Assembly: GCF_042684665.1 (NCBI RefSeq)
Contig: NZ_JBHULY010000005.1
Location: 496,001 to 560,000 of the forward strand
Direction of reading: 5' to 3'
From: Jejuia rubra
Lineage (GTDB): Bacteria; Bacteroidota; Bacteroidia; Flavobacteriales; Flavobacteriaceae
DNA: 64,000 bases
Below are positions 18,770-27,100 of the stretch, in pieces (the first letter of the stretch is position 1; every line of letters begins with the position of its first letter). The notes beneath the pieces were generated by a model. The model searched no databases. It was not told where the DNA came from and saw only the letters and a program-made list of their open reading frames with translations. Position numbers and translations under genes: made by a program.

Positions 18770-21700
18770 ATGATAAAGAAAACTACACAACGACTGTTAT
18801 TCGTCGGTATATTTCTGGTTACGGGTATATTTATTTTCAGAAATTTTTCCAATCCTAATGCCGACTTATCAGAATATGATTATGGTGCTGACAATGAGTA
18901 CTATGCAGAGGAAACCCCTGAAGAAATAGCTTATGAAATGGCTATGGACGAACTTGCACTTCCAAAGCCGTTTAACTTTCAAAATTTAAAAGGAGAGGCC
19001 CTAGATACATACAACTCAAAATATCGGGCTTTCGAAAAATCGAATTTTAAGTTTGGCAGTACGCAAGACTTTCAGGCTTATTTAAAAACTGCAAAGCAAA
19101 ATATGTCCATGCCACCACCAGATAAATATTTTTATGCTAACAATACGCTTTCGGGTAGATGGGACCAAAAGTATTTAAACATGTCGTCTACAACAAACCC
19201 GGGCTATAGCGAAGGTGGTTTTAGAACCGATGGGTCTTTGTACGATCCTGTAAATGAAGAAATGTACATTGTGTCTTTTGCAGGTCATATCTATAAAATT
19301 GATGAAAGTGCGCCTGTAAAATGGTCACTTAGAAACCATTCTAAAAGTTTTGAAGGCGATAAATTTAATGGTGTGAATCTTGCCGATGGTTCATTTAGAT
19401 TGCTAAATCAAAAGAGTAATGGGGCTATGGAGTTTTCAGATGATGAGGGCCGAACATGGATGGATGCCAATGGTGCTTTTTTTGAAAGTGGCGCCAACTA
19501 TACGACCCTAGTCACCAAAAAAGATAGCGGAAAGCGAATCGTTGCCCACGGCGCCAGAAGGGATGCATCGCGAGGAAATGCTTGGTACGATTTCGTATAT
19601 ATATCGACGGACTATGGTTTAAATTATACTACTTCGGCACTAAGTTTTCAGAGCAATGCTTTTGATGTTGAAATTTTAAAACCGCATGGCAGTAGGGATG
19701 TTTACCTTTTTGCGAGAAGAGTTAGCGATTCAAAATTATACATTTATAAAATGGCAGAGGGTGATGATGACTTTTCTTTAATCCTTGAGCCAACAACTAC
19801 GGTTGAAAAATTAGATTCTGTTCAAGGTACAACGGTTGGAGGCGTAACTCATTTTTATATTAGTTATAATAATACCACCATTTTCTATTCTGGAGATGAG
19901 GGTGCCACATGGACACAAAGCGTTACTTCAAGTGACACAGGTAGAAACATAATAGAAGTGCATCCTACTCAACCAAATATTGTGTTTAAAGGCTTTGTAG
20001 AACTTTGGATATCTACAGATTATGGTGTGAATTGGACCCGAAACCAACATGTTTTGAGTAATAATGACATTTATGTTTGGGATTTACAGCATTTTAAAAC
20101 CTTCGATAAAGAAGATGGTGGTTTTTTTACGATATCCGGCTACGATTTTGGTACCTATTATTCAACCACACCCGAGGACTGGAATTCTTGGACCAGCGTA
20201 AGTAGAGGCAACCCAACAACCATGTGTTATGACGCAGAGACCAGCGAAAAATATAATTTGGTTTTTACCGCCAACCAAGACAGGGGTTCACAAAGTTTTT
20301 CAGGTGATAATGACTATGACAAAAGCGTCCCAATACCAGCTTCAAGAGAAGCAAATACTGATGTACTTAGGGTTACAGTGGCAAACGGTGGAGAGTCCGC
20401 ATGGTATTGGTATTATTTTGGTACCATTGGCAGAAGTTCAGTCGCTGATGGAGGGGACTATACAAAAGTGACAAGAACAGATTTTTATGGAAACTGGGCG
20501 GCTACCAGTTTGATACCCTCTCCAAATGATAGTGAAGATGCGGTTTATATTCCTTGGGGGAATGGTCTGCAGAAAATTATTTATAATGGAAGCGCCGTAG
20601 TAAGGGAATTACACCCTTATGAATTTAATGGCCCAATTTCGAGTTTTGGTTATTCAAAGGTTAACAAAAACCGTTGGTATGTGGGATTAAAATCTGGACA
20701 GTTAATGTACTCCACCGATGGAGGAAACTCCTTTTCGGCATCAAGTCTTTCCGGTGGCACTTGGCCACAGCAGGATGATTCGCATAGAAAGCGACGGCAA
20801 GTTATTGCTACCAGCCCTATAGATGAGGCCACGATGTATTATGCAGGCAAGGGCAGTAACTTTTTAATTACTGTGGATGGCGGAAAAACGTTTACCAATC
20901 ACAATTCAGGGTTAAACGTTGCGCGCATTTCAGAACTGGATGCCTCGCCTAATGGTCAGTATATCTTTGCCGCCTGCGAATTTGATGGGGCTTGGGTGTA
21001 TTCCGTTCAGCAAGATAGATGGTTTAAGATGGATGGCCTAGATGTTCCGGACGCTTTGGGGTATACGGATGTGCAATTTATAGAGTCTGAAAATGCAATA
21101 AGATTTGCTACCTACGGCAGCGGTGTGTTGGATTTTATTTTGGATCAGGACTTTTCCGAGATTTTTGTGGCCGCCGACAATTTTACTATTGAGACTATTG
21201 ACGAAACCTGCCAAGGTAAAAATGGGCAAATCAAAATCGATACAAAATTTAGGCACAACTATAATGTTACTATCGCAGGGATAAATTACGATTTTAATGA
21301 GGTTTTAAATATTCCAAACATGAAGCCCGGTGCATATAATGTTTGCATAGGAATAAATAATACGTCTTATCAATATTGTATTGACCTTGAGGTGAAAGCC
21401 TCTGATCTTCTTACGGGTAAATTTACATCTACAAAAGTTGGAAAGATAGCAGTAGATATTAAGTCTGGAACTGCCCCTTACAAAGTTTTTGTTAATGACA
21501 AACAGGTGCTTGAGACCAGCCAAACCTCTTTTGAAATTCCAGCAAATGATGGTGATATCATCAATATTGAGGCAAAGGCCTCTTGCGAGGGTAAATTGAC
21601 AAAAGTTATGGATTCTTCAGGGGCTTTAAAGGCGTTTCCAAATCCCGTGATAGATCGTTTTGAGTTGAGCATTCCTGAAACCAAAAAGGCAAAGGTCAAT

Positions 21701-21862
21701 TTAGAATTGTATTCCATCACTTCGGGTCTTGTGTCTAAAAAGGAATATCCCGTGGTGGGAGGTAAGGTAAATGTGGATATGCAGGAGTTTCCCTCCGGTA
21801 TTTACTTCGTTAGATTATCGGATTCAAAAACTCCTAAAACATTAAAAATTGTCAAGAAATAA
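18770..21862 (+). CDS. Secreted Asp-box/VPS10-like repeat protein with T9SS sorting domain
   Basis: 1030 residues. The N-terminus has a basic stretch and one hydrophobic segment (about 8-26). The middle holds several Asp-box-like motifs of the S-x-D-x-G-x-x-[WF] type ('STDYGVNW', 'STDGGNSF', 'TVDGGKTF'), typical of beta-propeller blades in sialidases, VPS10 proteins and GH74 enzymes. The last about 75 residues are a type A T9SS sorting domain ('FPNPVIDRFEL' to 'LKIVKK'), so the protein should be secreted or surface-attached. No catalytic residues could be assigned. It heads a group with an Fn3-like lipoprotein and a GH16 enzyme, so a glycan-binding or glycan-cleaving role is likely. Confidence 0.75.
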   Translation: MIKKTTQRLLFVGIFLVTGIFIFRNFSNPNADLSEYDYGADNEYYAEETPEEIAYEMAMDELALPKPFNFQNLKGEALDTYNSKYRAFEKSNFKFGSTQDFQAYLKTAKQNMSMPPPDKYFYANNTLSGRWDQKYLNMSSTTNPGYSEGGFRTDGSLYDPVNEEMYIVSFAGHIYKIDESAPVKWSLRNHSKSFEGDKFNGVNLADGSFRLLNQKSNGAMEFSDDEGRTWMDANGAFFESGANYTTLVTKKDSGKRIVAHGARRDASRGNAWYDFVYISTDYGLNYTTSALSFQSNAFDVEILKPHGSRDVYLFARRVSDSKLYIYKMAEGDDDFSLILEPTTTVEKLDSVQGTTVGGVTHFYISYNNTTIFYSGDEGATWTQSVTSSDTGRNIIEVHPTQPNIVFKGFVELWISTDYGVNWTRNQHVLSNNDIYVWDLQHFKTFDKEDGGFFTISGYDFGTYYSTTPEDWNSWTSVSRGNPTTMCYDAETSEKYNLVFTANQDRGSQSFSGDNDYDKSVPIPASREANTDVLRVTVANGGESAWYWYYFGTIGRSSVADGGDYTKVTRTDFYGNWAATSLIPSPNDSEDAVYIPWGNGLQKIIYNGSAVVRELHPYEFNGPISSFGYSKVNKNRWYVGLKSGQLMYSTDGGNSFSASSLSGGTWPQQDDSHRKRRQVIATSPIDEATMYYAGKGSNFLITVDGGKTFTNHNSGLNVARISELDASPNGQYIFAACEFDGAWVYSVQQDRWFKMDGLDVPDALGYTDVQFIESENAIRFATYGSGVLDFILDQDFSEIFVAADNFTIETIDETCQGKNGQIKIDTKFRHNYNVTIAGINYDFNEVLNIPNMKPGAYNVCIGINNTSYQYCIDLEVKASDLLTGKFTSTKVGKIAVDIKSGTAPYKVFVNDKQVLETSQTSFEIPANDGDIINIEAKASCEGKLTKVMDSSGALKAFPNPVIDRFELSIPETKKAKVNLELYSITSGLVSKKEYPVVGGKVNVDMQEFPSGIYFVRLSDSKTPKTLKIVKK

Positions 21863-21874
21863 AAGAAAAAGGTC

Positions 21875-22582
21875 ATGAAAAAAATCCTATATATATTAGT
21901 TTTGTTTGCGCTTGTTAGCACGTCTTGTTCATCCGGAGGTGGAGATGATTCAGGAAACGGAGGGGAGGTTTCGGATAGTAAACCGTCCGCTCCTGCTTTG
22001 GTGTTTCCTTCGCAAAACCAATTGTGCACTACCAATGTTTTAAATTTTGAATGGCAGGCGTCTTCTAATGAAGATGGAAGCTCGGTCATTTATATTTTGG
22101 AAATCGCAAAGGACAATCAATTTGCGAACAAGGTTGTTGATGAAGTGCTGACCTCATTATCAAAAACCATTACTTTAGAAAAAGGCTTTGCTTATTATTG
22201 GAGGGTGAAGGCCAGAAGCACAAAAAGCATAGAGAGCGACTATTCCCCTACGGCACAGTTTTATACGGAAGAAGTACCGGGAAGTAATCATTTGCCCTTT
22301 GCGCCAGAAATAATTTCACCCTTTTTAGGGCAGGTTTTGGACGGTGGAACAGCATCAATTACTCTAGAATGGTCCGCCTCTGATGTGGACAAGGACCCAC
22401 TGACTTTTGATGTGTATTTTGGAAAAGATAAAGATGCGCTAAACTTGGTAGCTGAAAATACCAATGCCAAAATGTTCGAGGCCAGTTTGGACACAACGGA
22501 TACAACATACTATTGGAAAATTGTGGTTAAAGACGACAAAGGAGCTTCGGTTACCGGTCCACTTTGGTATTTTAAACTTTAA
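21875..22582 (+). CDS. Fn3-like lipoprotein
   Basis: 235 residues. The signal ends in 'LVSTSCSSGGGDDSG', a lipobox followed by a Gly/Asp/Ser-rich spacer that often marks surface-exposed lipoproteins in Bacteroidota. Two repeats follow, each resembling a fibronectin type III-like domain: about 45-130 ('NFEWQASSNEDG', 'YYWRVKARS') and about 140-235 ('TLEWSASDVDKDPLTFDVYFG', 'YYWKIVVKDDKG'). No enzyme motif. Gaps of 12 bp before and 33 bp after place it between the Asp-box protein and the GH16 enzyme, so it is probably a glycan-binding accessory protein of that group. Confidence 0.7.
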   Translation: MKKILYILVLFALVSTSCSSGGGDDSGNGGEVSDSKPSAPALVFPSQNQLCTTNVLNFEWQASSNEDGSSVIYILEIAKDNQFANKVVDEVLTSLSKTITLEKGFAYYWRVKARSTKSIESDYSPTAQFYTEEVPGSNHLPFAPEIISPFLGQVLDGGTASITLEWSASDVDKDPLTFDVYFGKDKDALNLVAENTNAKMFEASLDTTDTTYYWKIVVKDDKGASVTGPLWYFKL

Positions 22583-22615
22583 TGTCAGCAATTGATACAT
22601 TTAAATTGAACTACT

Positions 22616-23491
22616 ATGAAGAAAAGTAAAGTTATTATCTGTATGTTCTTTAGCCTTTTGTGTTTTACATTCGCTTTGGTTACATCGTGTTCAACGGATA
22701 GCAAAACCGATCCTAACGATGAACAATTTGATGATGGCGATGATGATGTAACACCTGTGGCAAAACCACTACTAAATTCAGTAAATACAAGCAATTGGGT
22801 TTTAATGTTTGAGGATAACTTTGATGGTTTTCAGCCCACAAAATGGACAAAAAATAATTCTGCTAAAAGTAGGGCCGCTAGGCCCGGTATAGGCATCAAC
22901 CAATGGTTTTGGAAACCAGAGAATGTTAGTTATAGGGATGGCAACTTGATCCTTAAAAGTGAAAAAGTTGGCAATGATGTTTTGCACTGCGGTGGAGTTT
23001 TTTCTAATGATTTATTTGAATTTAAATATGGCTACATTGAAGCCAAAATAAATATAGCCGAAACCATGTTTGGAACGCACACCGCACTTTGGTTGCAAGG
23101 AGATAATATGGGTAATGTGGACGGTACAGGAAACGATGGTGCCGAAATCGATGTGTTTGAATCTGCTTGGGTTGATAATTTCACCAAAAGCGTGGTGCAT
23201 ATTGATGGCTATGGCGCCTCGCATAGGGCCAATACTAGGCGTTGGGATGCCCCGGGCATTCACGAAGGTTATCATGTTTATGGTTTATTGTGGGATGAAA
23301 ATAAATTGGAAATTTACTATGATGGACAGTTTATGACACGCTACCAAGGGATATGGGTGCCTCAGGTTGAGGAGTTTTTATGGCTATCTACAGGTGCTAG
23401 TTTTGGGGGGACGGCCAATTTTACTTTAAGGAATATTGGAGACTTTACGGAAGCTAAGGTGGACTATATTCGGGTTTGGAAAATGAACTAG
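22616..23491 (+). CDS. Glycoside hydrolase family 16 lipoprotein
   Basis: 291 residues. Lipoprotein signal ('LVTSCSTDS') with an Asp-rich linker, then a single GH16 jelly-roll from about residue 60. The active site reads E-I-D-V-F-E: Glu177 nucleophile, Asp179, Glu182 acid/base. This spacing (with the beta-bulge residue) is that of laminarinases, agarases, porphyranases and related endo-enzymes. 'WLQGDNMG' and the C-terminal 'KVDYIRVWK' are also typical. It would cut internal beta-1,3- or beta-1,4-linkages of a marine glycan; which one cannot be settled by eye. Last gene of the 18770-23491 run. Confidence 0.9.
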   Translation: MKKSKVIICMFFSLLCFTFALVTSCSTDSKTDPNDEQFDDGDDDVTPVAKPLLNSVNTSNWVLMFEDNFDGFQPTKWTKNNSAKSRAARPGIGINQWFWKPENVSYRDGNLILKSEKVGNDVLHCGGVFSNDLFEFKYGYIEAKINIAETMFGTHTALWLQGDNMGNVDGTGNDGAEIDVFESAWVDNFTKSVVHIDGYGASHRANTRRWDAPGIHEGYHVYGLLWDENKLEIYYDGQFMTRYQGIWVPQVEEFLWLSTGASFGGTANFTLRNIGDFTEAKVDYIRVWKMN

Positions 23492-23618
23492 GTATTTGCT
23501 AAAACCATTTTTCAGTTCATAAACATAGCTTTTATTTTGAATGCTTGTAATATGTTATCAGTCGTAACATATTGTAAATAAGTTTATTTTAATACTTCAA
23601 TGCAGTTTTTTAAAAGTA

Positions 23619-23650
23619 ATATCGTCTATATGTAAATAAGTATAGTCCAT
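23619..23650 (+). promoter_or_regulatory. Tandem 21-bp-spaced motif upstream of small T9SS protein
   Basis: ATATCGTCTAT (23619-23629) and GTATAGTCCAT (23640-23650) start 21 bp apart. The longer form starting at 23616 matches 12 of 14 bases of the motif at 18681-18694 upstream of the Asp-box gene. The pair ends 64 bp before the start codon. An 11-bp direct repeat TGTAAATAAGT (23573-23583, 23631-23641) overlaps it. Probable shared operator; the regulator is not identified. Confidence 0.45.
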
Positions 23651-23714
23651 TAAAATATCTCTTAAACTATCTAATTTTAACAACAACAATTTACTAACTA
23701 AATTTTTAGACATT

Positions 23715-24557
23715 ATGAAAAAAATTACATTATTAAGTTTATTATTTTCTTTTTGTGCTTTCTATGGTTTTGGACAAACTATGGTGGATGACTTTGAATC
23801 TGGCGCAACGAATGTTTTGAACGCTGGGGGCGGTATTGCTACTGCCGTTGTTACTAATCCAAACCAAACAGGCTTGAATACAACTGCAAATTGTATGGAA
23901 ATCAGGAGGACAGGTGCACAATGGTGGATATTTCAAGGTATTGATGTCAACGATTTGGCCATATCTTCTTCTGAAACTAAATACTTGAGTATGATGGTAC
24001 ACTTTCCTGCACAGTCTGATTTGGGATTGCGTTTTGATGCGCCGGATGACGCATCAAATGGTACGGAAGTAGTAAGGCCTCTGAATACCTACACTGATTT
24101 TAATCAATGGCAAGAAATAGTTTTTGAAATAAAAGATGACGATGATACAGCAACATCTTTCACTTTAGGGACTCTATTTAGAATTTCATTTCATCCGGAT
24201 ATGGGCTTTGAAAATGACCCTGCTGGACAAGTACTTGACAACATTAGCGCTTTTGGCTATATAGATCAAATTCAAATCCTAGATTCTAATCCATTAAGCA
24301 ATGACGAGTTCAGTTTAGATACCAATATTTCATTATATCCAAACCCAGCACAATCGGAGTTTACAATTAAAACGATTAATAGCACCCGTATTTCTGAAGT
24401 TTCTGTGTTTAATACACTTGGTGCTGAGGTACTAAGTGATATCACCAAAATCTCAAAAGACAGATATGATATTAGCAACCTGTCTTCTGGATTGTATTTA
24501 GTTAAAATTCAAGATGAGAATGGTGCAATAGCAATTAAAAAACTTTTGAAAAAATAG
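23715..24557 (+). CDS. Secreted beta-sandwich protein with T9SS sorting domain
   Basis: 280 residues. Clear signal peptide ('SFCAFYGFGQ'), then a domain of about 170 residues starting 'MVDDFESG' and containing 'LSMMVHFPAQSDLGLRFDAP' and 'GYIDQIQIL', which resembles carbohydrate-binding jelly-roll modules. The C-terminal about 75 residues ('SLYPNPAQSEFTI' to 'AIKKLLKK') are a type A T9SS sorting domain. No catalytic motif. Its promoter carries the same tandem motif as the Asp-box gene, so both groups are probably co-regulated, and a role as secreted glycan-binding protein is the best guess. Followed by a terminator at 24616. Confidence 0.72.
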   Translation: MKKITLLSLLFSFCAFYGFGQTMVDDFESGATNVLNAGGGIATAVVTNPNQTGLNTTANCMEIRRTGAQWWIFQGIDVNDLAISSSETKYLSMMVHFPAQSDLGLRFDAPDDASNGTEVVRPLNTYTDFNQWQEIVFEIKDDDDTATSFTLGTLFRISFHPDMGFENDPAGQVLDNISAFGYIDQIQILDSNPLSNDEFSLDTNISLYPNPAQSEFTIKTINSTRISEVSVFNTLGAEVLSDITKISKDRYDISNLSSGLYLVKIQDENGAIAIKKLLKK

Positions 24558-24615
24558 GTTCTAATTTTCCTTTAAATCAAGGAAATTAAGTATTAATAGC
24601 ATATTACACGTATTT

Positions 24616-24650
24616 AAACAAGGCTATAATTCCTTATGGCCTTGTTTTTA
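24616..24650 (+). terminator. Rho-independent terminator
   Basis: Perfect 9-bp stem (24616-24624 with 24639-24647), 14-nt loop, followed by a T-rich tail. It lies 58 bp after the stop of the small T9SS protein gene. Confidence 0.75.
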
Positions 24651-25147
24651 TTTGTTGGCATAAATTTGGTTGTCTCATTAAAGGATTTAGAGACGCCTGT
24701 TTTAATAGGTGAAAGAATTTGCCATGAAGAATTAAAAACACCTTTTAAATAGAAGATGTCGGAAATTGTATTTTTTTTATGAGATATCTCTATTGTAGAC
24801 TATTCTCTTATTTAGCATTTTCTTTTGAATATAATGGAAATAGTATTTTATATATTCAAAAACTTCAGACTTTAAATTTTAAAACCAAATTTGATTATTC
24901 TTGCTATTCAAGAGATATTTAAAAAATATTAAAATCAAAGTATAAGACAACTAGATATTACCCCCATCTTTTATAAGAGACTAAGAGATTGTCCGTTGCT
25001 ATCCCCAAGGTTATTCAAAAAAACGAAATGTTTTAATAACTGAGGTAGATCAGTGATGTTTACATCAGTTAACAGGTATAAGAGTTTTGGTTTTAATATT
25101 TTTTGAATAAATCCATGAAGTGGTTCGAGAATAGGTCAATATAGCGC
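24651..25147. other. AT-rich intergenic stretch, nothing recognised
   Basis: About 500 bp without a convincing open frame, tRNA or conserved element. Only small hairpins are visible, for example TGATG-ttta-CATCA near 25053-25066. It separates a plus-strand transcription unit from a minus-strand one and may be decayed sequence. Confidence 0.5.
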
Positions 25148-25184
25148 AAAAAGCCTTTTCAATTTTAATTGAAAAGGCTTTTTT
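25148..25184. terminator. Strong symmetric hairpin, probable bidirectional terminator
   Basis: Perfect 17-bp arms (25148-25164 and 25167-25183) around a 2-nt loop, with A and T tracts at the two ends, so it can act on both strands. It stands between the plus-strand unit ending at 24557 and the minus-strand lipoprotein gene. Confidence 0.8.
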
Positions 25185-25189
25185 GTTTT

Positions 25190-25223
25190 GGGGCAAAAAG
25201 AAAACCACCTTGAAAGGTGGTTT
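25190..25223 (-). terminator. Terminator of the hendecad lipoprotein gene
   Basis: Perfect 10-bp stem (25202-25211 with 25214-25223) around a 2-nt loop. On the minus strand it is followed by a T-rich run (25190-25201). It lies 29 bp past the stop codon of the gene at 25252. Confidence 0.75.
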
Positions 25224-25251
25224 AAAATGTATAAACTTGTAAAACCAAGAA

Positions 25252-25623
25252 TTAGTGCTCGGTTTTCAGTTTATTTGCTTCGTCTTTAACTGCATTCGCA
25301 GCATCATCAGCGGCTTTTCCAGCAGCGTCTACAGCTTTATCAACTGCTTCTCCAGCCTTGTCAGCAGCATTGTTTACCGCATCACCTGCTGCGTCCACTG
25401 CATTATCCACGGCATCCCCAGCTTTTTCCGCTGCGTTTTCAACTGCATCACCTGTTGCTTTTGCAGCATCCTTTACGGCGTCACCAGCAGATTTAGCAGC
25501 ATCTTCGGTGGCTTCGATAGCGTTGTCTAAATGTTCGCCAGCAGATTTCTTTTCATCTCTACAAGATGTAAAAAACATACCTAAGGCTAGTACTAAAGTT
25601 GTTCCTAAAACTAATTTTCTCAT
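25252..25623 (-). CDS. Ala-rich hendecad-repeat (LEA-like) lipoprotein
   Basis: 123 residues. Signal peptide with lipidation Cys21 ('FFTSC'). Residues 35-111 consist of seven consecutive 11-residue units, consensus A-G-D-A-V-D-N-A-A-D-K, almost without aromatic residues. Such hendecad repeats form long amphipathic helices or right-handed coiled coils and occur in group 3 LEA proteins linked with desiccation, osmotic and freezing tolerance. Here the helix would be anchored to a membrane by lipid. Single gene with its own terminator. The opposite strand also shows open frames because the repeat lacks stop codons; those are not real. Function in this organism is inference. Confidence 0.8.
   Translation of the reverse strand: MRKLVLGTTLVLALGMFFTSCRDEKKSAGEHLDNAIEATEDAAKSAGDAVKDAAKATGDAVENAAEKAGDAVDNAVDAAGDAVNNAADKAGEAVDKAVDAAGKAADDAANAVKDEANKLKTEH
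25291..25521 (-). repeat. Seven 33-bp coding repeats (11-residue units)
   Basis: The DNA coding for residues 35-111 of the lipoprotein is a degenerate 33-bp tandem repeat, seven units in phase with the codons. The near-identical units make copy-number change by slippage or recombination plausible. Confidence 0.75.
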
Positions 25624-25714
25624 TGTTCTTGTTTTTAGTGTTAATTATTTAGTTGTGCAAAACTGGCTTATTTTACCGGTGAGCACAATTCTTTTCGGTT
25701 TCATCAAAACTCCT

Positions 25715-26950
25715 TTATATACGTAAGTAATTAAGTATTTGGATGACAGCACCCGTATTTTTTTTGATGAACTCTGTATTTTTAGACCCTGATAATCGAC
25801 GAAAGTCACTATCAGCAATAAGTTTTCTTAGAATAGCAATAAACTCCATTTGATTTGATACTGAAAAAACACCTCCATTATTAATCATGGCCTGGGCTTC
25901 AGGAAATTTAATATAATTTTTTCCGATAACAATTGGTGGGCCAAATACAGCTGGTTCCAGAATATTGTGCAACCCGGTTGTGCCCATTGCACCGCCCACA
26001 TAAGCAATATCCGAAGAACTATAAATTTTCGATAGTAGGCCGATGGTATCAATAATGAGTACATCAAAATCCTCTAACTCTTCATTGTCTTTTTCAGAAT
26101 ATAGAACCGTTTTTACCCTTAATTTGGAAACAAAGTTTTGGATTTGGCCGGATTTAATGTTGTGAGGTGCTACAATGTATTTTGCCCCCAAATTCCTTTC
26201 AGAGTTTATGAACTCAATAAAAAGAGCTTCATCCTCAGGCCATGAACTGCCCACAACCACACATAATTTGTCTTGCTTGAAGGTTTCTACAAATTCCAGG
26301 GTATTATCACTTTCCAGCTGACTTGTCACACGGTCAAAGCGCGTATCGCCTGAAACCGTTACGTTTTGATACCCAATGGATTCCAAAAGGGATTTCGAGT
26401 TTTCATTTTGAGTAAAAATATGTTCAAATGAGAACAGTGCCTTTTTAAATAGCCCTCCGTAAGGCTTAAAATAGACTTGACTCTTTCTAAAAGAAGCTGA
26501 AATCAGGATCACCCTTAAATTTCTCTGCTTCAGTTCTTTTAAAAAATTTGGCCAAATATCATATTTCACAAATACAGTTAGCTCGGGATGTACCATGTCC
26601 AAAAACCGTTTTGCATTTCTTTTGGTGTCCAAAGGCAGGTATACCACCACATCAGCAATAGGCGAGTTTTTGCGAATATCGTAGCCCGAAGGGGAGAAAA
26701 AACTCAAAAGGATTTTATAATCACGATAATGCGTCCTCAGTTTTTGGAAAACGGGAAGTCCTTGTTCATATTCGCCCAAGGAAGCACAATGAAACCAAAG
26801 CGTTTTATCTGATGCACTTAAATTGGATTTTAAAATCTCAAAAGTTGCGTTGCGCCCAGTTACCCCTTTTTTAATTTTCTCATGGAACAGCCCAATACAT
26901 TTTAGGATCAAACCAGTTATGCCAATGCCTATGTTATAAATGAAACGCAA
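25715..26950 (-). CDS. waaA: 3-deoxy-D-manno-octulosonic acid (Kdo) transferase
   Basis: 411 residues, GT30 glycosyltransferase with two Rossmann-like domains. Recognisable segments are 'LWFHCASLGEYEQGLPV' (acceptor side), 'VVGSSWPEDE', 'APHNIKSGQI', and 'YVGGAMGTTGLHNILEPAVFGPPIVIG' (CMP-Kdo side). It adds Kdo to lipid A precursor at the inner membrane during LPS core synthesis. The start is a TTG (26948-26950). It gives 'RFIYNIGIGITGLI', the hydrophobic N-terminal anchor expected for this family, and a purine-rich stretch precedes it. Divergent from the aminotransferase-galE pair, which also serves surface glycans. Confidence 0.92.
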   Translation of the reverse strand: MRFIYNIGIGITGLILKCIGLFHEKIKKGVTGRNATFEILKSNLSASDKTLWFHCASLGEYEQGLPVFQKLRTHYRDYKILLSFFSPSGYDIRKNSPIADVVVYLPLDTKRNAKRFLDMVHPELTVFVKYDIWPNFLKELKQRNLRVILISASFRKSQVYFKPYGGLFKKALFSFEHIFTQNENSKSLLESIGYQNVTVSGDTRFDRVTSQLESDNTLEFVETFKQDKLCVVVGSSWPEDEALFIEFINSERNLGAKYIVAPHNIKSGQIQNFVSKLRVKTVLYSEKDNEELEDFDVLIIDTIGLLSKIYSSSDIAYVGGAMGTTGLHNILEPAVFGPPIVIGKNYIKFPEAQAMINNGGVFSVSNQMEFIAILRKLIADSDFRRLSGSKNTEFIKKNTGAVIQILNYLRI

Positions 26951-27100
26951 TCTCTTCGTGTTTCGTGCTAAAATACATTTCTTTATAATAAATCTATGGC
27001 TTGCGTTGGTGAATTTTGTAATTTTATGGGCTGTGAAAATAATCTAAGCTAAACTAACCGACCATTGCTTTTCAGGCAAAAAGGTCTTCAAATTTTTAAG

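Noticed and set aside
24651..25147. Possible tRNA or small RNA in the long gap
   Set aside because: No cloverleaf, no T-loop consensus and only short hairpins; nothing could be supported.
25255..25726. Two plus-strand open frames rich in Ser/Ala/Thr or Cys
   Set aside because: They are antisense shadows of the repeat-coding lipoprotein gene, open only because the 33-bp repeat lacks stops on both strands.
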